Under the pieces are notes generated by a model. The model was not told where the DNA came from and did not search any database. It worked only from the letters and a program-made list of their open reading frames with translations. Of a stretch of 64,000 bases of DNA, positions 1 to 10,151 are shown piece after piece. Positions within the stretch are counted from its first letter, which is position 1; each line of letters opens with the position of its first letter. Both the position numbers and the translations under genes were made by a program. The DNA comes from Psychrobacillus vulpis (GTDB lineage: Bacteria > Bacillota > Bacilli > Bacillales_A > Planococcaceae): NCBI RefSeq assembly GCF_006861825.1, contig NZ_VDGI01000002.1, positions 128,716-192,715 on the forward strand. Reading direction: 5' to 3'.

Positions 1-2
1 CT

Positions 3-1937
3 AAACTTGTTGATGCAAAATTACAAGTGAAACGCGCTCAAGCTTACATTGATGCAATCACTTCAAGTGTAAAAATCAAAGAATTGACAGCTAACTTAGA
101 TGCAGCTATCAAATCTAATGACATCGAAAAAGTTGAAGCTGCTTACCACAAAGCAACTGCTGAGTACCGTAAACAAGCTGCTCTTTTAGACCGCGTATAT
201 GGTCAATCAACTCGTGACGGTATCCGTAACGAAGTGAAACCAGCTATAGAAAAATTAGTAGCATCAGTTAAAAACGAAGTAACTGTTAACATGCTTGCAA
301 AAGCAGCAGCTGCTGACGTTAAAGCAGGTAAAACTGCAGATGCTTCTAAAAAGATCGCTGAAGCACAAGCAATCCTTGATGCTAATGATCTTAAATGGGA
401 AACATCTTTACAAAAATCAGTTACTGATGTAGTAACTGCATTACCACTTGCTGTTTCTTCAGTAAGTTATGTAGACAATAAAACTGTTGTTGTTACTTTA
501 ACTAAACCAGTTGTTGCAGTAGCGGGTTCTGAATTCGTTCTTGACAATGGCGCAGTAGTTACAAAAGCTGAACTTGCAGCTGACAAAAAGACAGTTACAT
601 TAACAACTACAGCATTAGATGCTGCAACTAAATATACAGTAACTTACAACGGTTCTTCAGTTCAGTTTGAAACACCTGCAACTGGTGCTGGAAATATCGG
701 AGTAGATGCAACTGCATTACATGCAGAAGATACTCAAACTCTTGCAGTTACAGCTTCTTTCAAAACTGCTCAAGGAACAACATATAACGGTCCAGTGAAA
801 ATTTCTTTCACTCAAGCTGGTTATGAATTTAATACAGTAAATGGTATTCCTTACTCTTCATTAACTAGTGATACTGTTTATCCAGTTAACGGTCAATTAG
901 TTGTTACTGTAAAAGCGGCAGCTGGAAAAGTTACTGGTGGTAAAGTTAAATTTGATACTTTAACTGGTGCTACAGGTTCTGTTACTGAAACAAAATACTC
1001 AGGAGCATTAAACTTCTATCATTTAGTTGATTCTGAAACACCTCTATTAGCTGATGCTTCTGGAACTGTAAAATATGTAGATGCAGCTAATAACTATTTT
1101 GTAAATAACAACAATGATAAATTTGTATTAAAAGCAGCTGGAAATGTATATCAAGATACTAACAATGGTGTGCTTTCTCTAGATGCATTTAAAGCAAAAT
1201 TAACAAAAGGTGATATCGTTACAGGTAATTATATTCCAGGTGCTGGATCTGTTCTAAAATTAGCACTTGATAAAGTAGCTGGTGTTGATTTCTCAGTAGA
1301 TCAAGATTATATGGGAGCTACTGATACATTCCGTGTTGAAGGTAATACAATTACATTAACAGGTACTGGTGAAGCTGGTAAAACAGTTTCAGTTTACAAT
1401 ATTGCTTTAGAACGTCCGGTAGCTCAAACAGTAGTTGGATCAAATGGAAAATGGAGTGTTACAGTTTCAGTAGATCCTACACAAAAAGTAAGCTTCCAAT
1501 CACGTCAATCAGTAGCAGTTAACGAAATAGCTCCAAATTACTCAGTAGCTACTGGTTTAAGTGACCAATTAGACGTTGTTGCTGGTAAATTTACAGCTAC
1601 TGCTGTTAATGCAGCTTCTGGAGACGGAGCATTATCTGGAGATGTAATTCCATTTAATTCTGTTAAGTCTGAAGATGCAAATAATGTTAAAATTGCAGCT
1701 AAAGCATCAATCGTATTATTAGATGGTGATTTAACAAAAGCTACTTATGTAGATGGTGTGAACGGTACTTCAATTACTGAAACAACAACTGGATTTGAAA
1801 TCAAATTTGGTGCTCCATCTGCAATCTCTGGTGGAGATGGTAAATTATCAGGCGCATTGACTGTAAATGGCGTTACTGGTATTACAAATGAGTATGGTTT
1901 GAAAGTTAATATTACAAATTCAATTGCTAATTATTAA
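3..1937 (+). CDS. S-layer protein with SbsC-like N-terminal domain (5' end outside window)
   Basis: Surface-layer type protein, 644 codons visible. The reading frame is open to the window edge, and a GTG at 27 is internal: the codons before it (KLVDAKLQ) match the aligned part of the paralogs downstream, so the start lies upstream. The visible N-terminus is the end of the helical SbsC-type domain (AQAYIDAI, LLDRVYGQSTRDG), which in Geobacillus SbsC binds the secondary cell wall polymer. It is followed by Ig-like beta domains (around residues 145-230 of the visible part and a later GNTITLTGTGEAGKTVSV module) and a conserved C-terminus. No SLH domains are visible. Codon use is strongly biased, as in highly expressed genes, so this may be the main S-layer gene. 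A strong terminator follows at once. Confidence 0.85.
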   Translation, partial: KLVDAKLQVKRAQAYIDAITSSVKIKELTANLDAAIKSNDIEKVEAAYHKATAEYRKQAALLDRVYGQSTRDGIRNEVKPAIEKLVASVKNEVTVNMLAKAAAADVKAGKTADASKKIAEAQAILDANDLKWETSLQKSVTDVVTALPLAVSSVSYVDNKTVVVTLTKPVVAVAGSEFVLDNGAVVTKAELAADKKTVTLTTTALDAATKYTVTYNGSSVQFETPATGAGNIGVDATALHAEDTQTLAVTASFKTAQGTTYNGPVKISFTQAGYEFNTVNGIPYSSLTSDTVYPVNGQLVVTVKAAAGKVTGGKVKFDTLTGATGSVTETKYSGALNFYHLVDSETPLLADASGTVKYVDAANNYFVNNNNDKFVLKAAGNVYQDTNNGVLSLDAFKAKLTKGDIVTGNYIPGAGSVLKLALDKVAGVDFSVDQDYMGATDTFRVEGNTITLTGTGEAGKTVSVYNIALERPVAQTVVGSNGKWSVTVSVDPTQKVSFQSRQSVAVNEIAPNYSVATGLSDQLDVVAGKFTATAVNAASGDGALSGDVIPFNSVKSEDANNVKIAAKASIVLLDGDLTKATYVDGVNGTSITETTTGFEIKFGAPSAISGGDGKLSGALTVNGVTGITNEYGLKVNITNSIANY

Positions 1938-1957
1938 TTAGTAGTATTGAATTTAGG

Positions 1958-2003
1958 CTGTTCCTAAAGTCGATATCATCGACTTTAGGACAGTTTTTTT
2001 TTT
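1958..2003 (+). terminator. Rho-independent terminator of the S-layer gene
   Basis: The stem CTGTCCTAAAGTCGAT-type dyad (CTGTTCCTAAAGTCGAT / ATCGACTTTAGGACAG) is followed by ten T residues. It lies 20 bases after the stop codon. Confidence 0.9.
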
Positions 2004-2008
2004 AGAGT

Positions 2009-2065
2009 AATAGAGTTCATAAAAATACCACATCTTATGGATGTGGTATTTTTATGAACTCTATT
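2009..2065. repeat. Perfect 26-bp inverted repeat, 5-nt loop
   Basis: Positions 2009-2034 are exactly the reverse complement of 2040-2065 (arms begin AATAGAGTTCAT and end ATGAACTCTATT), separated by TTATG. It comes directly after the U-tract of the previous terminator. There is no U-tract of its own, so it is either a second stop for transcription from either side or a remnant of a small mobile element. Confidence 0.85.
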
Positions 2066-2401
2066 GTAAAGGCTTTATATCAAATGATAGTGGCTATAAG
2101 TATTTGTGGCCAAAAAATACGACATTATCCAACTTATGCTTGAATTGTCTAGAAAAAAGCGAATATGTTGATGGGAAAGTTTAATTTTAAAAGTTTTTGC
2201 TGGTTTTAGAGGGTATTTAAATAAAGGAAACTAGTAGGTAGAAATATATTTTTTTCGTGTGGCTACTTCGTTACATACACACATATCTTGTAAATCTACA
2301 GCTAATAAGTATAGTTGGTATAGTTTTCATGTCGTAGTTAATTCTAGTAAAATATGATATAATTGCTCTGCTACAAGATTGAAAGGATTGATTGAAATAG
2401 T
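2066..2401 (+). promoter_or_regulatory. Gene-free stretch with probable promoter of the glycan cluster
   Basis: No gene is visible here. A good -10 box (TATAAT, 2358-2363) lies 39 bases before the first gene of the cluster; the -35 region (about 2335-2340, TAGTTA) is poor, so the promoter may need help. A ribosome site (GAAAGGATTG) lies before the ATG at 2402. Confidence 0.35.
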
Positions 2402-2908
2402 ATGAAAAAACTAGCGGTTACAAGTAAATCAGAGAAATTTGATTTTTTGAAGTACACATTCTTTTTTATCTTAATTTTAGTAATTGTTGTACTTGTATGG
2501 ATGAATAACATGTCTGCTAAAAAGGATGAAGTTTTGTTGAATGATTATGTTTTACTTGATCAGTTAAGTAAACAAGAATTTAGTGAGAATAAGGATGCTG
2601 TAATACAACAATATGAAAAACTCCAAAAAAAGTATCCTGAAAATTATATGATTGCGTTTCAGTTGGGCTATACATATTTAGGTGCGGATAAAATAAAGCC
2701 AGCAACAGTAATGTATGCACGTGCAATGGACTTGAATCCATATTTAGTGGAAAATCCAGAATTCATGTATCAATATTCGGTTGCTCTGATTAATAATGAA
2801 CAAACTGAAAATGCGAAAACAGTTATTGATCGCGCAAAACATCTGTCAACAGATGAAGCTTATCAGGCAAGACTAACAAATTTAATCGAAATAATTGAGC
2901 AAAATTAG
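2402..2908 (+). CDS. Membrane-anchored TPR protein
   Basis: 168 residues. One N-terminal membrane segment (about residues 18-33) is followed by an extracytoplasmic part with TPR-like helices (YPENYMIAFQLGYTYLGADK, AVIQQYEKL, NPEFMYQYSVALI). It is the first gene of the glycan cluster, 14 bases before the O-antigen-ligase-like gene. Small TPR proteins next to ligases of this kind are common in Gram-positive glycan loci and probably act as partners of the membrane enzyme. The precise role is not known from sequence alone. Confidence 0.65.
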   Translation: MKKLAVTSKSEKFDFLKYTFFFILILVIVVLVWMNNMSAKKDEVLLNDYVLLDQLSKQEFSENKDAVIQQYEKLQKKYPENYMIAFQLGYTYLGADKIKPATVMYARAMDLNPYLVENPEFMYQYSVALINNEQTENAKTVIDRAKHLSTDEAYQARLTNLIEIIEQN

Positions 2909-2922
2909 AGGTGAAATCATAA

Positions 2923-4470
2923 GTGGCACGTTTAACATTAAATAAGATAAATGTCATTCGAGATATAAATGAAGACGAACAATCGATAAAAACAATCGAT
3001 AAATTTATATTTTATATCCTTTTAGTGGCGATAGCTATAATTCCATTATTAATAGGCGCACATACGGCATTATTTGTAAGTCCTGATATTTCTGGATCAG
3101 GTGTAAGTGGAACAGCATATCAGACAGATATATTTACATATTTTAAATTTGTTGCTTTAGTAATTCTCACAATTGCGACAATAATCCTGTTTTTATACAA
3201 ATTATTATTTTTAAATTATAAGTTTAAAAAAGACAAAGTAATTTATGCTATCTATGCATTTATCTTTTTTCTACTAGTATCTGTGATTTTCTCAGAGTAC
3301 AAAACAATTGCTATTTGGGGAATGCATAATCGACATGATGGTGCGATTACATACATTTGCTTTGCGATGTTAATGCTTATAGCACTTAATATAAAGTATC
3401 CCAAAAATGCTTTAAAAATAGTTACATATGCATTATATCCATTTATATGGATTAATATAATTATAGCTCTAATGACATTCTATGGAAAAAATATTATGTT
3501 AAATGAAACTATACATAAAATACTCACAATATTTGATAAATCAGGTGTAACTTTTGACGAAAGATCGATATTAACCGGAACACTGAATCAGTGGAATTAC
3601 ATGAGCGGTATGTCTTCAATAATGGTGATGATATTTTTAACTTTGGCAATTTTTCAAGATAGTATGAGACTTAGAATTATCAATTTATTAACTGCGTTAG
3701 CAGCTTTTGCAACTCTATTAGTTTCAATGTCGTCAAGTGGTTTTCTTTCAGTTGCAGTGATGACATTACTTATGCTAGTTGCATTATTTTTGAAAGGAAA
3801 CAAAAAAAGAGGACTTCTTTTATTCATGAGCTTTTTATTGATAGCTTCTTTACAAATTGGGATATTAAGCACTAAAAATCCAAAAGTATGGAATGAATCT
3901 TTAGGGATGTTTGTAAAAACAAATCCTTTTACAAAAATCGAGGGTGCGTTAGAACTATTTGATAACAAGACTTATGCTGCTGATAAGAAATTGGAGTTGC
4001 CAGTATTACCAGAACGAGGTTACGCCGCAGGATCAGGAAGAATATATATTTGGTCTACAATGTTAGAGTTGATTAGTGAAAGACCATTATATGGATACGG
4101 AATGGACACTATATTGTTCCACTTTCCCCAAAATAATCTAGAGAAGCGAGCAGAGCTTTGGGATGAAAAAGGGTTAGTAGATAAACCACATAATATGTAT
4201 TTAGGAATCCTTTGGGGAACCGGGATATTAGGTTTTCTAGCATTTATTATTATGCTCATTATATTTACTCTACCTATTCTAAAAACAATATATAAAAAAT
4301 CATCAAAAACAAATTCATATTTTGTAGCTCTCTCTATGGGATTTGGTGCTTTCTTGATACAAGCTATATTCAATGACTCTGTCATTGGATTAACAACTGC
4401 CCCTTTGCTAATAGTCACAATATTATATACAGTAAACAAAAATGAAGAATTGGTAGGGGAGAAAACATGA
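2923..4470 (+). CDS. O-antigen ligase / Wzy-family polytopic membrane protein
   Basis: 515 residues, GTG start with AGAGGTG ahead. About 11-12 membrane segments and a large outer loop (residues ~300-390) with the pattern typical of the Wzy_C/O-antigen ligase family (GSGRIYIWSTMLELISERPLYGYG, then KPHNMYLGILWGTGILG). Such proteins transfer or polymerise undecaprenyl-linked glycans outside the membrane; several act as protein O-oligosaccharyltransferases. A separate polymerase-like gene exists at 11218, so this one is the better candidate for glycan transfer to S-layer protein or cell wall. Stop overlaps the next start (ATGA). Confidence 0.75.
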   Translation: MARLTLNKINVIRDINEDEQSIKTIDKFIFYILLVAIAIIPLLIGAHTALFVSPDISGSGVSGTAYQTDIFTYFKFVALVILTIATIILFLYKLLFLNYKFKKDKVIYAIYAFIFFLLVSVIFSEYKTIAIWGMHNRHDGAITYICFAMLMLIALNIKYPKNALKIVTYALYPFIWINIIIALMTFYGKNIMLNETIHKILTIFDKSGVTFDERSILTGTLNQWNYMSGMSSIMVMIFLTLAIFQDSMRLRIINLLTALAAFATLLVSMSSSGFLSVAVMTLLMLVALFLKGNKKRGLLLFMSFLLIASLQIGILSTKNPKVWNESLGMFVKTNPFTKIEGALELFDNKTYAADKKLELPVLPERGYAAGSGRIYIWSTMLELISERPLYGYGMDTILFHFPQNNLEKRAELWDEKGLVDKPHNMYLGILWGTGILGFLAFIIMLIIFTLPILKTIYKKSSKTNSYFVALSMGFGAFLIQAIFNDSVIGLTTAPLLIVTILYTVNKNEELVGEKT

Positions 4471-5381
4471 ACGAAGAAACGATTGATTTAAGAGAACTCA
4501 TCGAAATTGTATGGAAAGGTAAGTACATTATTATTGTATCAATTATAGCTTCTATGCTAATTGCAGGGCTTTTGAGTATTTTTGTACTTGAAAAAAAATA
4601 TGAGTCTAAAGCGACTGTTCAAATTACTTCGAATACGGCTGCTGAAGGTATTGTAAAACAATATATCGATAGTGAGTTTACGAATCAAGTGTTTGCAGAG
4701 AAGATTAAGAGCCAAGCATTTATTGATCAAGTAATTGTTGATGATGAAGTAAGTAACCATGATTTAAAAGTAACTGTAGATACAGTAACATCTATGATTT
4801 CTCTTACTTATACTAGTGGAGATCCGAAGAAATCGAGTGATGTCTTAACAACACTGATAGATGAACAAAAGATAGCGATGGCTAATGCCCTTCAAAATGA
4901 ATTTACCTTGCTTGCAGATTCATATACAAAAGAAAGTAAAAAGCTATCTAATGAAATTAGAGACTTAATCAAATTGTATAATACAACTGTTAAAACAAAC
5001 AACTTACCAGAAATATTAATTCTACAAACTATGGTAGGAAACGAACTAATTATAGATCTTACACAAGAACAACAAGAATCAATGGTTAATATAGACGGAG
5101 AAATACAAAACGAATTAATGCAATTACAAGCAAGAATTGAGTCAAAGTCTGTAGAATATAGAAAGGTACTAGATCAGTATCAGTCAGTTTTGACGAATAT
5201 TGAAAGCTTTAGACCAAATCCGTTAATCAAAACGATTATTGAACCAACTGTACCGAAAGAACCAAGTTCACCAAAGACGGTATTAAACATTGCCATAGGT
5301 TTAGTTATCGGAGTAATGATTGGTTTAGGAATAGTATTTATAAGAAAGTATTGGGAAGAAACAAATCCTAGAAATAAATAA
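4467..5381 (+). CDS. Wzz/YveK-like polysaccharide co-polymerase (chain length)
   Basis: 304 residues with the Wzz architecture: membrane segment near residues 17-37, a long extracytoplasmic helical part with coiled-coil character, and a C-terminal segment preceded by the proline-rich PKEPSSPKT motif (about 262-270). It sets the chain length of Wzy-made polymers. The usual Gram-positive partner, a BY-kinase (YwqD/CapB), is absent from the cluster. Translationally coupled to the gene before it by a 4-base overlap. Confidence 0.85.
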   Translation: MNEETIDLRELIEIVWKGKYIIIVSIIASMLIAGLLSIFVLEKKYESKATVQITSNTAAEGIVKQYIDSEFTNQVFAEKIKSQAFIDQVIVDDEVSNHDLKVTVDTVTSMISLTYTSGDPKKSSDVLTTLIDEQKIAMANALQNEFTLLADSYTKESKKLSNEIRDLIKLYNTTVKTNNLPEILILQTMVGNELIIDLTQEQQESMVNIDGEIQNELMQLQARIESKSVEYRKVLDQYQSVLTNIESFRPNPLIKTIIEPTVPKEPSSPKTVLNIAIGLVIGVMIGLGIVFIRKYWEETNPRNK

Positions 5382-5398
5382 AAAGAGGAGTGATGGTA

Positions 5399-7228
5399 AT
5401 GGGATATAGATTAAGAATAACAACATTTGTAGTATTAGATTCCATTATTGTGATATCTGCTATTTTCTTTAGTTATTTTCTATTACATCCGACATTAGCT
5501 GTTTATTCACTTCCTACTCTTATACTTAGTGCTATTACTTTGCTTATCTCACATCATATAGCGGCGTATTATTTTCATTTGTATGATCGGATTTGGAGTG
5601 TAGCATCGGTTAGTGAATTGCTAACTATAGTATATTCTGTGACTATTTCTATTGGTACAGCAAGTTTGATGCAATATGCAGTACAAAAAGACGTGTATTT
5701 TCGCGTTATGGCAGTTACTTGGATGCTACATATTATTGCAATAGGTGGTTCTAGATTTACTTTAAGAGTTTTCAGTGAACAAAGAATGCAAAATATGCAT
5801 CAAAAAAAAAATCGGGCGCTAATCGTAGGTGCAGGACAAGCAGGGACTATCTTAGCAAAACAAATGAGGCAATCAATTAATTCAGATTTGATACCTATTG
5901 CTTTTGTAGATGATGATCCAAATAAACAAAAACTAAAAATGTTAGATATACCTGTTAAAGGGACTATTGAAGAAATACCCAAAATAGTGGAAAGCCATGC
6001 AATTGATCATATTATTATTGCAATACCATCATTAACAAAAAAGGATATACAAGAAATATTTCAACATTGTTCTAAAACGAAAGCAAAAGTTAGAATAATG
6101 CCAAGTATTGAAGCAGTGATGACTGGAAAGCTATCTGTTAATGAAATGAGAGAAGTGAAAATTGAAGATTTACTTGGGCGTGAAGAAGTAGAACTGGATA
6201 TGGAAGCTATTTCTGAAAAGTTAACAGGCAAAACTATTTTAGTAACTGGTGCAGGAGGATCAATAGGTTCTGAAATATGTAGACAAGTATTGAAATTCAA
6301 GCCTAAGAAAATTCTTTTGTTAGGTCATGGTGAAAATTCCATCTATAAAATAGATATGGAGCTTAATGAAAATGTTTCCTTGGAAACAGAATTTATCCCA
6401 CTTATTGCAGATATACAAGATCGAAGTCGAATATTTGATATAGTTTCAGAGTATAAACCTGATGTTATTTATCATGCTGCTGCTCATAAACATGTGCCTC
6501 TAATGGAACATAATCCAATGGAAGCTGTTAAAAATAATATTTTTGGTACAAAAAATATAGCAGAAGCTGCACATACATTTGGAATAGGCTATTTCGTTAT
6601 GATTTCAACGGATAAAGCAGTTAACCCACCAAATATAATGGGAGCAACAAAGCGCTTTGCAGAAATGATAGTGCAGAACCTAGCGAAAGAAAGTGAAACG
6701 AAGTTCGCTGCTGTACGTTTTGGAAACGTTCTTGGATCACGTGGTTCTGTAATACCATTGTTTAAGAAACAAATTGCAAAAGGTGGACCCATCACTGTAA
6801 CTGATCAAAAAATGACACGTTACTTTATGACAATCCCAGAAGCTTCAAGATTAGTTATTCAAGCTGGAACACTAGCAAATAATGGTGAAATTTTTGTGCT
6901 TGATATGGGAGAACCAGTAAAAATTGTAGATTTAGCAAGAAATCTTGTTAAATTATCTGGCTTAAGTGAAACAGAAATTGATATTCAAATTTCAGGTATC
7001 CGACCTGGCGAGAAGCTCTATGAAGAATTATTAAATGAGGATGAAATTCAAAATGGATATATTTTTCCGAAAATTCATTTTGGAAAGGCAAATCCAATAA
7101 GTAAAGAAGAGATGGAGTATACGATTGAAATGTTACCATTCATGACAATTGATGAACTTAAAAGAGCCTTAGTAGGAATAGCTAATAGGGAAAATTTTCA
7201 AATGATGAATAAGATGAAAATGCTTTAG
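5399..7228 (+). CDS. CapD/FlaA1-type UDP-sugar 4,6-dehydratase, membrane form
   Basis: 609 residues from the ATG at 5399, which has AGAGGAG eight bases before it; GTG 5390 and ATG 5393 are too close to that site. Four N-terminal membrane segments, then a first Rossmann domain (VGAGQAGTILAKQM) and a C-terminal SDR domain (VTGAGGSIGSEICRQV) with the STDKAVNPPNIMGATK active-site stretch, in which Met replaces the usual SDR Tyr, as in FlaA1/PglF/WbpM. It probably converts UDP-GlcNAc to UDP-4-keto-6-deoxy sugar, the precursor of QuiNAc, FucNAc or bacillosamine. Confidence 0.85.
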   Translation: MGYRLRITTFVVLDSIIVISAIFFSYFLLHPTLAVYSLPTLILSAITLLISHHIAAYYFHLYDRIWSVASVSELLTIVYSVTISIGTASLMQYAVQKDVYFRVMAVTWMLHIIAIGGSRFTLRVFSEQRMQNMHQKKNRALIVGAGQAGTILAKQMRQSINSDLIPIAFVDDDPNKQKLKMLDIPVKGTIEEIPKIVESHAIDHIIIAIPSLTKKDIQEIFQHCSKTKAKVRIMPSIEAVMTGKLSVNEMREVKIEDLLGREEVELDMEAISEKLTGKTILVTGAGGSIGSEICRQVLKFKPKKILLLGHGENSIYKIDMELNENVSLETEFIPLIADIQDRSRIFDIVSEYKPDVIYHAAAHKHVPLMEHNPMEAVKNNIFGTKNIAEAAHTFGIGYFVMISTDKAVNPPNIMGATKRFAEMIVQNLAKESETKFAAVRFGNVLGSRGSVIPLFKKQIAKGGPITVTDQKMTRYFMTIPEASRLVIQAGTLANNGEIFVLDMGEPVKIVDLARNLVKLSGLSETEIDIQISGIRPGEKLYEELLNEDEIQNGYIFPKIHFGKANPISKEEMEYTIEMLPFMTIDELKRALVGIANRENFQMMNKMKML

Positions 7229-7401
7229 TTCTAAAGGTAGGGAGTTTTTGAAAAGTATTATTTAAATCTATCTTTTTTATTGGTTACAACTCATTGAGAT
7301 GTTTATTGATTAGATTTAAAGCATATAAAAGTTTAAAAGGAATATTGAAAAAATGGTCAACTATCGTTTTTATAACTAAATGATTTTAAAAGAGGAGTTA
7401 A

Positions 7402-8733
7402 ATGAGTAATAATAGTAGTTTTTTGAAGAATAGTATTATGAATTTTGGTAGCAATATACTTACCATTATATTTGGCTTAATGGTAACAATTATTATTGCT
7501 AGGTCATTAGGAGTAGAAGGCCAAGGTATATTCACTGTTATAACCCTACTTCCAACTATTTTAGTTACTTTTATGAACTTTGGTATCGCACCAGCAACTG
7601 TTTTTTTTATAGGAAGCGATAGATATAGTATGAATACTATATTTTCAACAAATATTATATTAAGTGGAGTAATAAGTTTATTTGCAATAGTATTAGGAAC
7701 TATAGCAGTTTTTTTATTTAAAAGTACATTTTTTGATGAAATTTCAATTTCGATGTTATTGTCAGTATTACTTGTATTACCTTTTTTGTTTTTTAATAGT
7801 TTTCTCCAAGCAGTATATCAAGGAACGCAAAATTTTAAACGTTTTAATGCTATAAACTTATCTAGTAAATTTGTTCAAGTAATTATTCTACTCGTTATTC
7901 TCAGTATTTTTAAGCTTAGCTTGTTGTGGGCACTTATTTCTTTTATTATAGGTTCAATATTACCGACAGTGTTTATAGTAATTTATCTCTTTAAAGATAG
8001 TGTCCGTTTCAAGTTCAGTGAATTTTCTGTAGACCTAACTAAAAACAGTGTAAAATATGGTTATAAAGCACATCTTAGTAATATCGTTACTTTTTTTAAC
8101 TATCGTTTAGATATTATTTTGATTTCCTTTTTTCTAAATCCTGTAGCAGTTGGAATATACAATGTAGCAGTATCGATTTCTGAAAGGTTGTGGATATTTT
8201 CACAACCTGTAGCATCAGCTTTATTCCCTAAAATATCTTCTATGACAGATGAGAATGAACGTAATAAACTGACAGCGAGAACAGCGAAATGTGTGTTTTA
8301 TCTATCCCTGTTTTTTGGAATATTTTTTTGGTTTTTATCTGATGATGTAGTTTTTATTCTATTTGGAATTAATTATATGGAAGCCTCTATGGTTATAAGA
8401 ATATTAATGATTGGAATTACATTATTCTCTATTGAAAAGATACTTTCAAGTGATATTTCAGGAAGAGGAAAACCTCAGGTCAATTTATACACTTCATTAT
8501 TTACAATTATTTGCAATGTGATTCTGAGTATCATTTTTATTCCAAAATTAGGAATAAAAGGAGCGGCAATGGCAACTTCTATCACTTACAGTTTAACATT
8601 TTTAATAAAATTAATTATTTATATTAAAATTACAAAATCAAAATTAAAACACATATTAATCATAAACATTGATGATATAGAATATATTATCAATTTGATT
8701 ACTAAACTGATTAGAAGGATGCGAAAGATTTGA
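7402..8733 (+). CDS. Oligosaccharide flippase (Wzx / polysaccharide biosynthesis protein)
   Basis: 443 residues, 12-14 predicted membrane segments, MATE-like Wzx family. The N-terminal FGSNILTIIFGLMVTIIIA and the internal AHLSNIVTFFNYRLDIILIS stretch are typical. It would flip lipid-linked repeat units outwards. A clear ribosome site (AGAGGAG) precedes the ATG. There is a 173-base gap after the CapD-like gene without an obvious terminator. The last bases overlap the TTG start of the next gene. Confidence 0.85.
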   Translation: MSNNSSFLKNSIMNFGSNILTIIFGLMVTIIIARSLGVEGQGIFTVITLLPTILVTFMNFGIAPATVFFIGSDRYSMNTIFSTNIILSGVISLFAIVLGTIAVFLFKSTFFDEISISMLLSVLLVLPFLFFNSFLQAVYQGTQNFKRFNAINLSSKFVQVIILLVILSIFKLSLLWALISFIIGSILPTVFIVIYLFKDSVRFKFSEFSVDLTKNSVKYGYKAHLSNIVTFFNYRLDIILISFFLNPVAVGIYNVAVSISERLWIFSQPVASALFPKISSMTDENERNKLTARTAKCVFYLSLFFGIFFWFLSDDVVFILFGINYMEASMVIRILMIGITLFSIEKILSSDISGRGKPQVNLYTSLFTIICNVILSIIFIPKLGIKGAAMATSITYSLTFLIKLIIYIKITKSKLKHILIINIDDIEYIINLITKLIRRMRKI

Positions 8734-9917
8734 AAGTTCTAATTGTACCATCATGGTATCCGAATGAATTGAATGAAATTGCAGGCGTTTTTTTTAAAGA
8801 ACAGGCAATAGCTTTAAAAAATCAGCAATTAGAAGTTATTGTTGCATATCCAGAAATTTGGGATTTATGTGATAGAAAAAAAATACAATCAAAATCAGGT
8901 TTTTATCATAGTGTTGAAAAAGGCATAGAAACCTATAGATATAGAATGTACAATCATATACCATTATTTAGAGGTTATAGTTATATTCCTCTTTTTGGAG
9001 AGATACTAAAAAACAATTACAGTAAGAGTTTAACGAAAATAGTGGAAAAAATTATTTTAGAAAAAGGATTGCCAGATATTATTCATGCACATTCTATACT
9101 GTGGGGTGGGTGGGCAGCTGTACAAATTGCTAGGAAATATGGTATTCCACTTGTCATAACGGAACATTCTACCTTATACTCTCGTAAAAAAATTAGGGAT
9201 TGGCAAGTGCCTTACATAAAAGAGAGTTTAAATATCGCGAATAAAATAATTGTGGTCGGACCTGGATTACAAAAAGAACTACAACAATATACAGATAAAG
9301 AAATTATTATAGTACCTAATATTGTAGATACTCAAAACTTTAAACCTACTTCACACAAAGAAAAAAACACAAAGAAATTCAGATTTTTTACATTAGGTTT
9401 TTTAACATATAAAAAAGGTATGGATGTTTTGTTAAAAGCTTTTTCGTTGGCATTTAATAATGATCCATATGTTGAATTAATCATTGGTGGCGATGGCGAA
9501 GAAAGGTTGAATCTAGAAAAAATAGCGCGAGATTTAAATATTTATGAGAAAGTGGTATTTCTTGGTGAACTTACAAGAGATGAGGTTGTAGTTCAAATGC
9601 AAGATTGTGATTCATTCGTACTTTCAAGCAGAGATGAAACTTTTGGGGTAGTTTATATAGAGGCTTTAGCATGCGGTAAGCCTATAATTGCTACCAAAAG
9701 CGGTGGTCCTGATTTTATCGTAAACAAGAAAAATGGTTTTTTGGTTGAAGTGGATGATATAAGAGGATTAGCTTTTTCTATGGTAAATATGAAAAAAAAT
9801 CGGAACAACTTTAAGGAAAAAGAAATAATAATGGATTGTCACGAAAGATTTGCTGGAGAATCTGTTAGCAAACAATTAATTGAAATATATTCAACAGTTA
9901 AAAATAAAAAATATTAA
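8730..9917 (+). CDS. Glycosyltransferase family 4
   Basis: 395 residues, GT-B fold. N-terminal acceptor part begins MKVLIVPSWYPNE. The C-terminal nucleotide-sugar part carries the E-x7-E retaining GT4 motif (ETFGVVYIEALACGKPIIA). TTG start overlapping the flippase stop (TTGA), with AGAAGGATG as ribosome site. Adds one sugar to the lipid-linked unit in the cytoplasm; donor and linkage cannot be read from sequence. Confidence 0.85.
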   Translation: MKVLIVPSWYPNELNEIAGVFFKEQAIALKNQQLEVIVAYPEIWDLCDRKKIQSKSGFYHSVEKGIETYRYRMYNHIPLFRGYSYIPLFGEILKNNYSKSLTKIVEKIILEKGLPDIIHAHSILWGGWAAVQIARKYGIPLVITEHSTLYSRKKIRDWQVPYIKESLNIANKIIVVGPGLQKELQQYTDKEIIIVPNIVDTQNFKPTSHKEKNTKKFRFFTLGFLTYKKGMDVLLKAFSLAFNNDPYVELIIGGDGEERLNLEKIARDLNIYEKVVFLGELTRDEVVVQMQDCDSFVLSSRDETFGVVYIEALACGKPIIATKSGGPDFIVNKKNGFLVEVDDIRGLAFSMVNMKKNRNNFKEKEIIMDCHERFAGESVSKQLIEIYSTVKNKKY

Positions 9918-10066
9918 GTGGTTTAGTTAAATTTACTCTTTTTAACAAGAGAAACATGAAGGAGAAGAATAATTCTTAATAATTAATTAGAGATAAAATT
10001 CTATTTCAAATATGGATATTCTTCGAAATTTCTATCGATTAGTAAAGAAGTACATTTAAGTTTAAA

Positions 10067-10115
10067 TTAAACTACTAGCTACTTAAAAACTATAGAAATA
10101 TGAATAGTAGTTTAA
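10067..10115. repeat. 11-bp inverted repeat before glycosyltransferase gene
   Basis: TTAAACTACTA (10067-10077) pairs perfectly with TAGTAGTTTAA (10105-10115) over a 27-base loop. It lies in the 234-base gap inside the glycan cluster and ends 36 bases before the preferred start of the next gene. No U-tract follows, so it may be a leader structure. Confidence 0.4.
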
Positions 10116-10151
10116 AAGTTTAAAGAAACTTTGATTGGTGTGAATTCAATA

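Noticed and set aside
3-80. GTG at 27 as the start of the first S-layer gene
   Set aside because: The frame is open upstream to the window edge and aligns with internal residues of the paralogs, with no ribosome site before the GTG.
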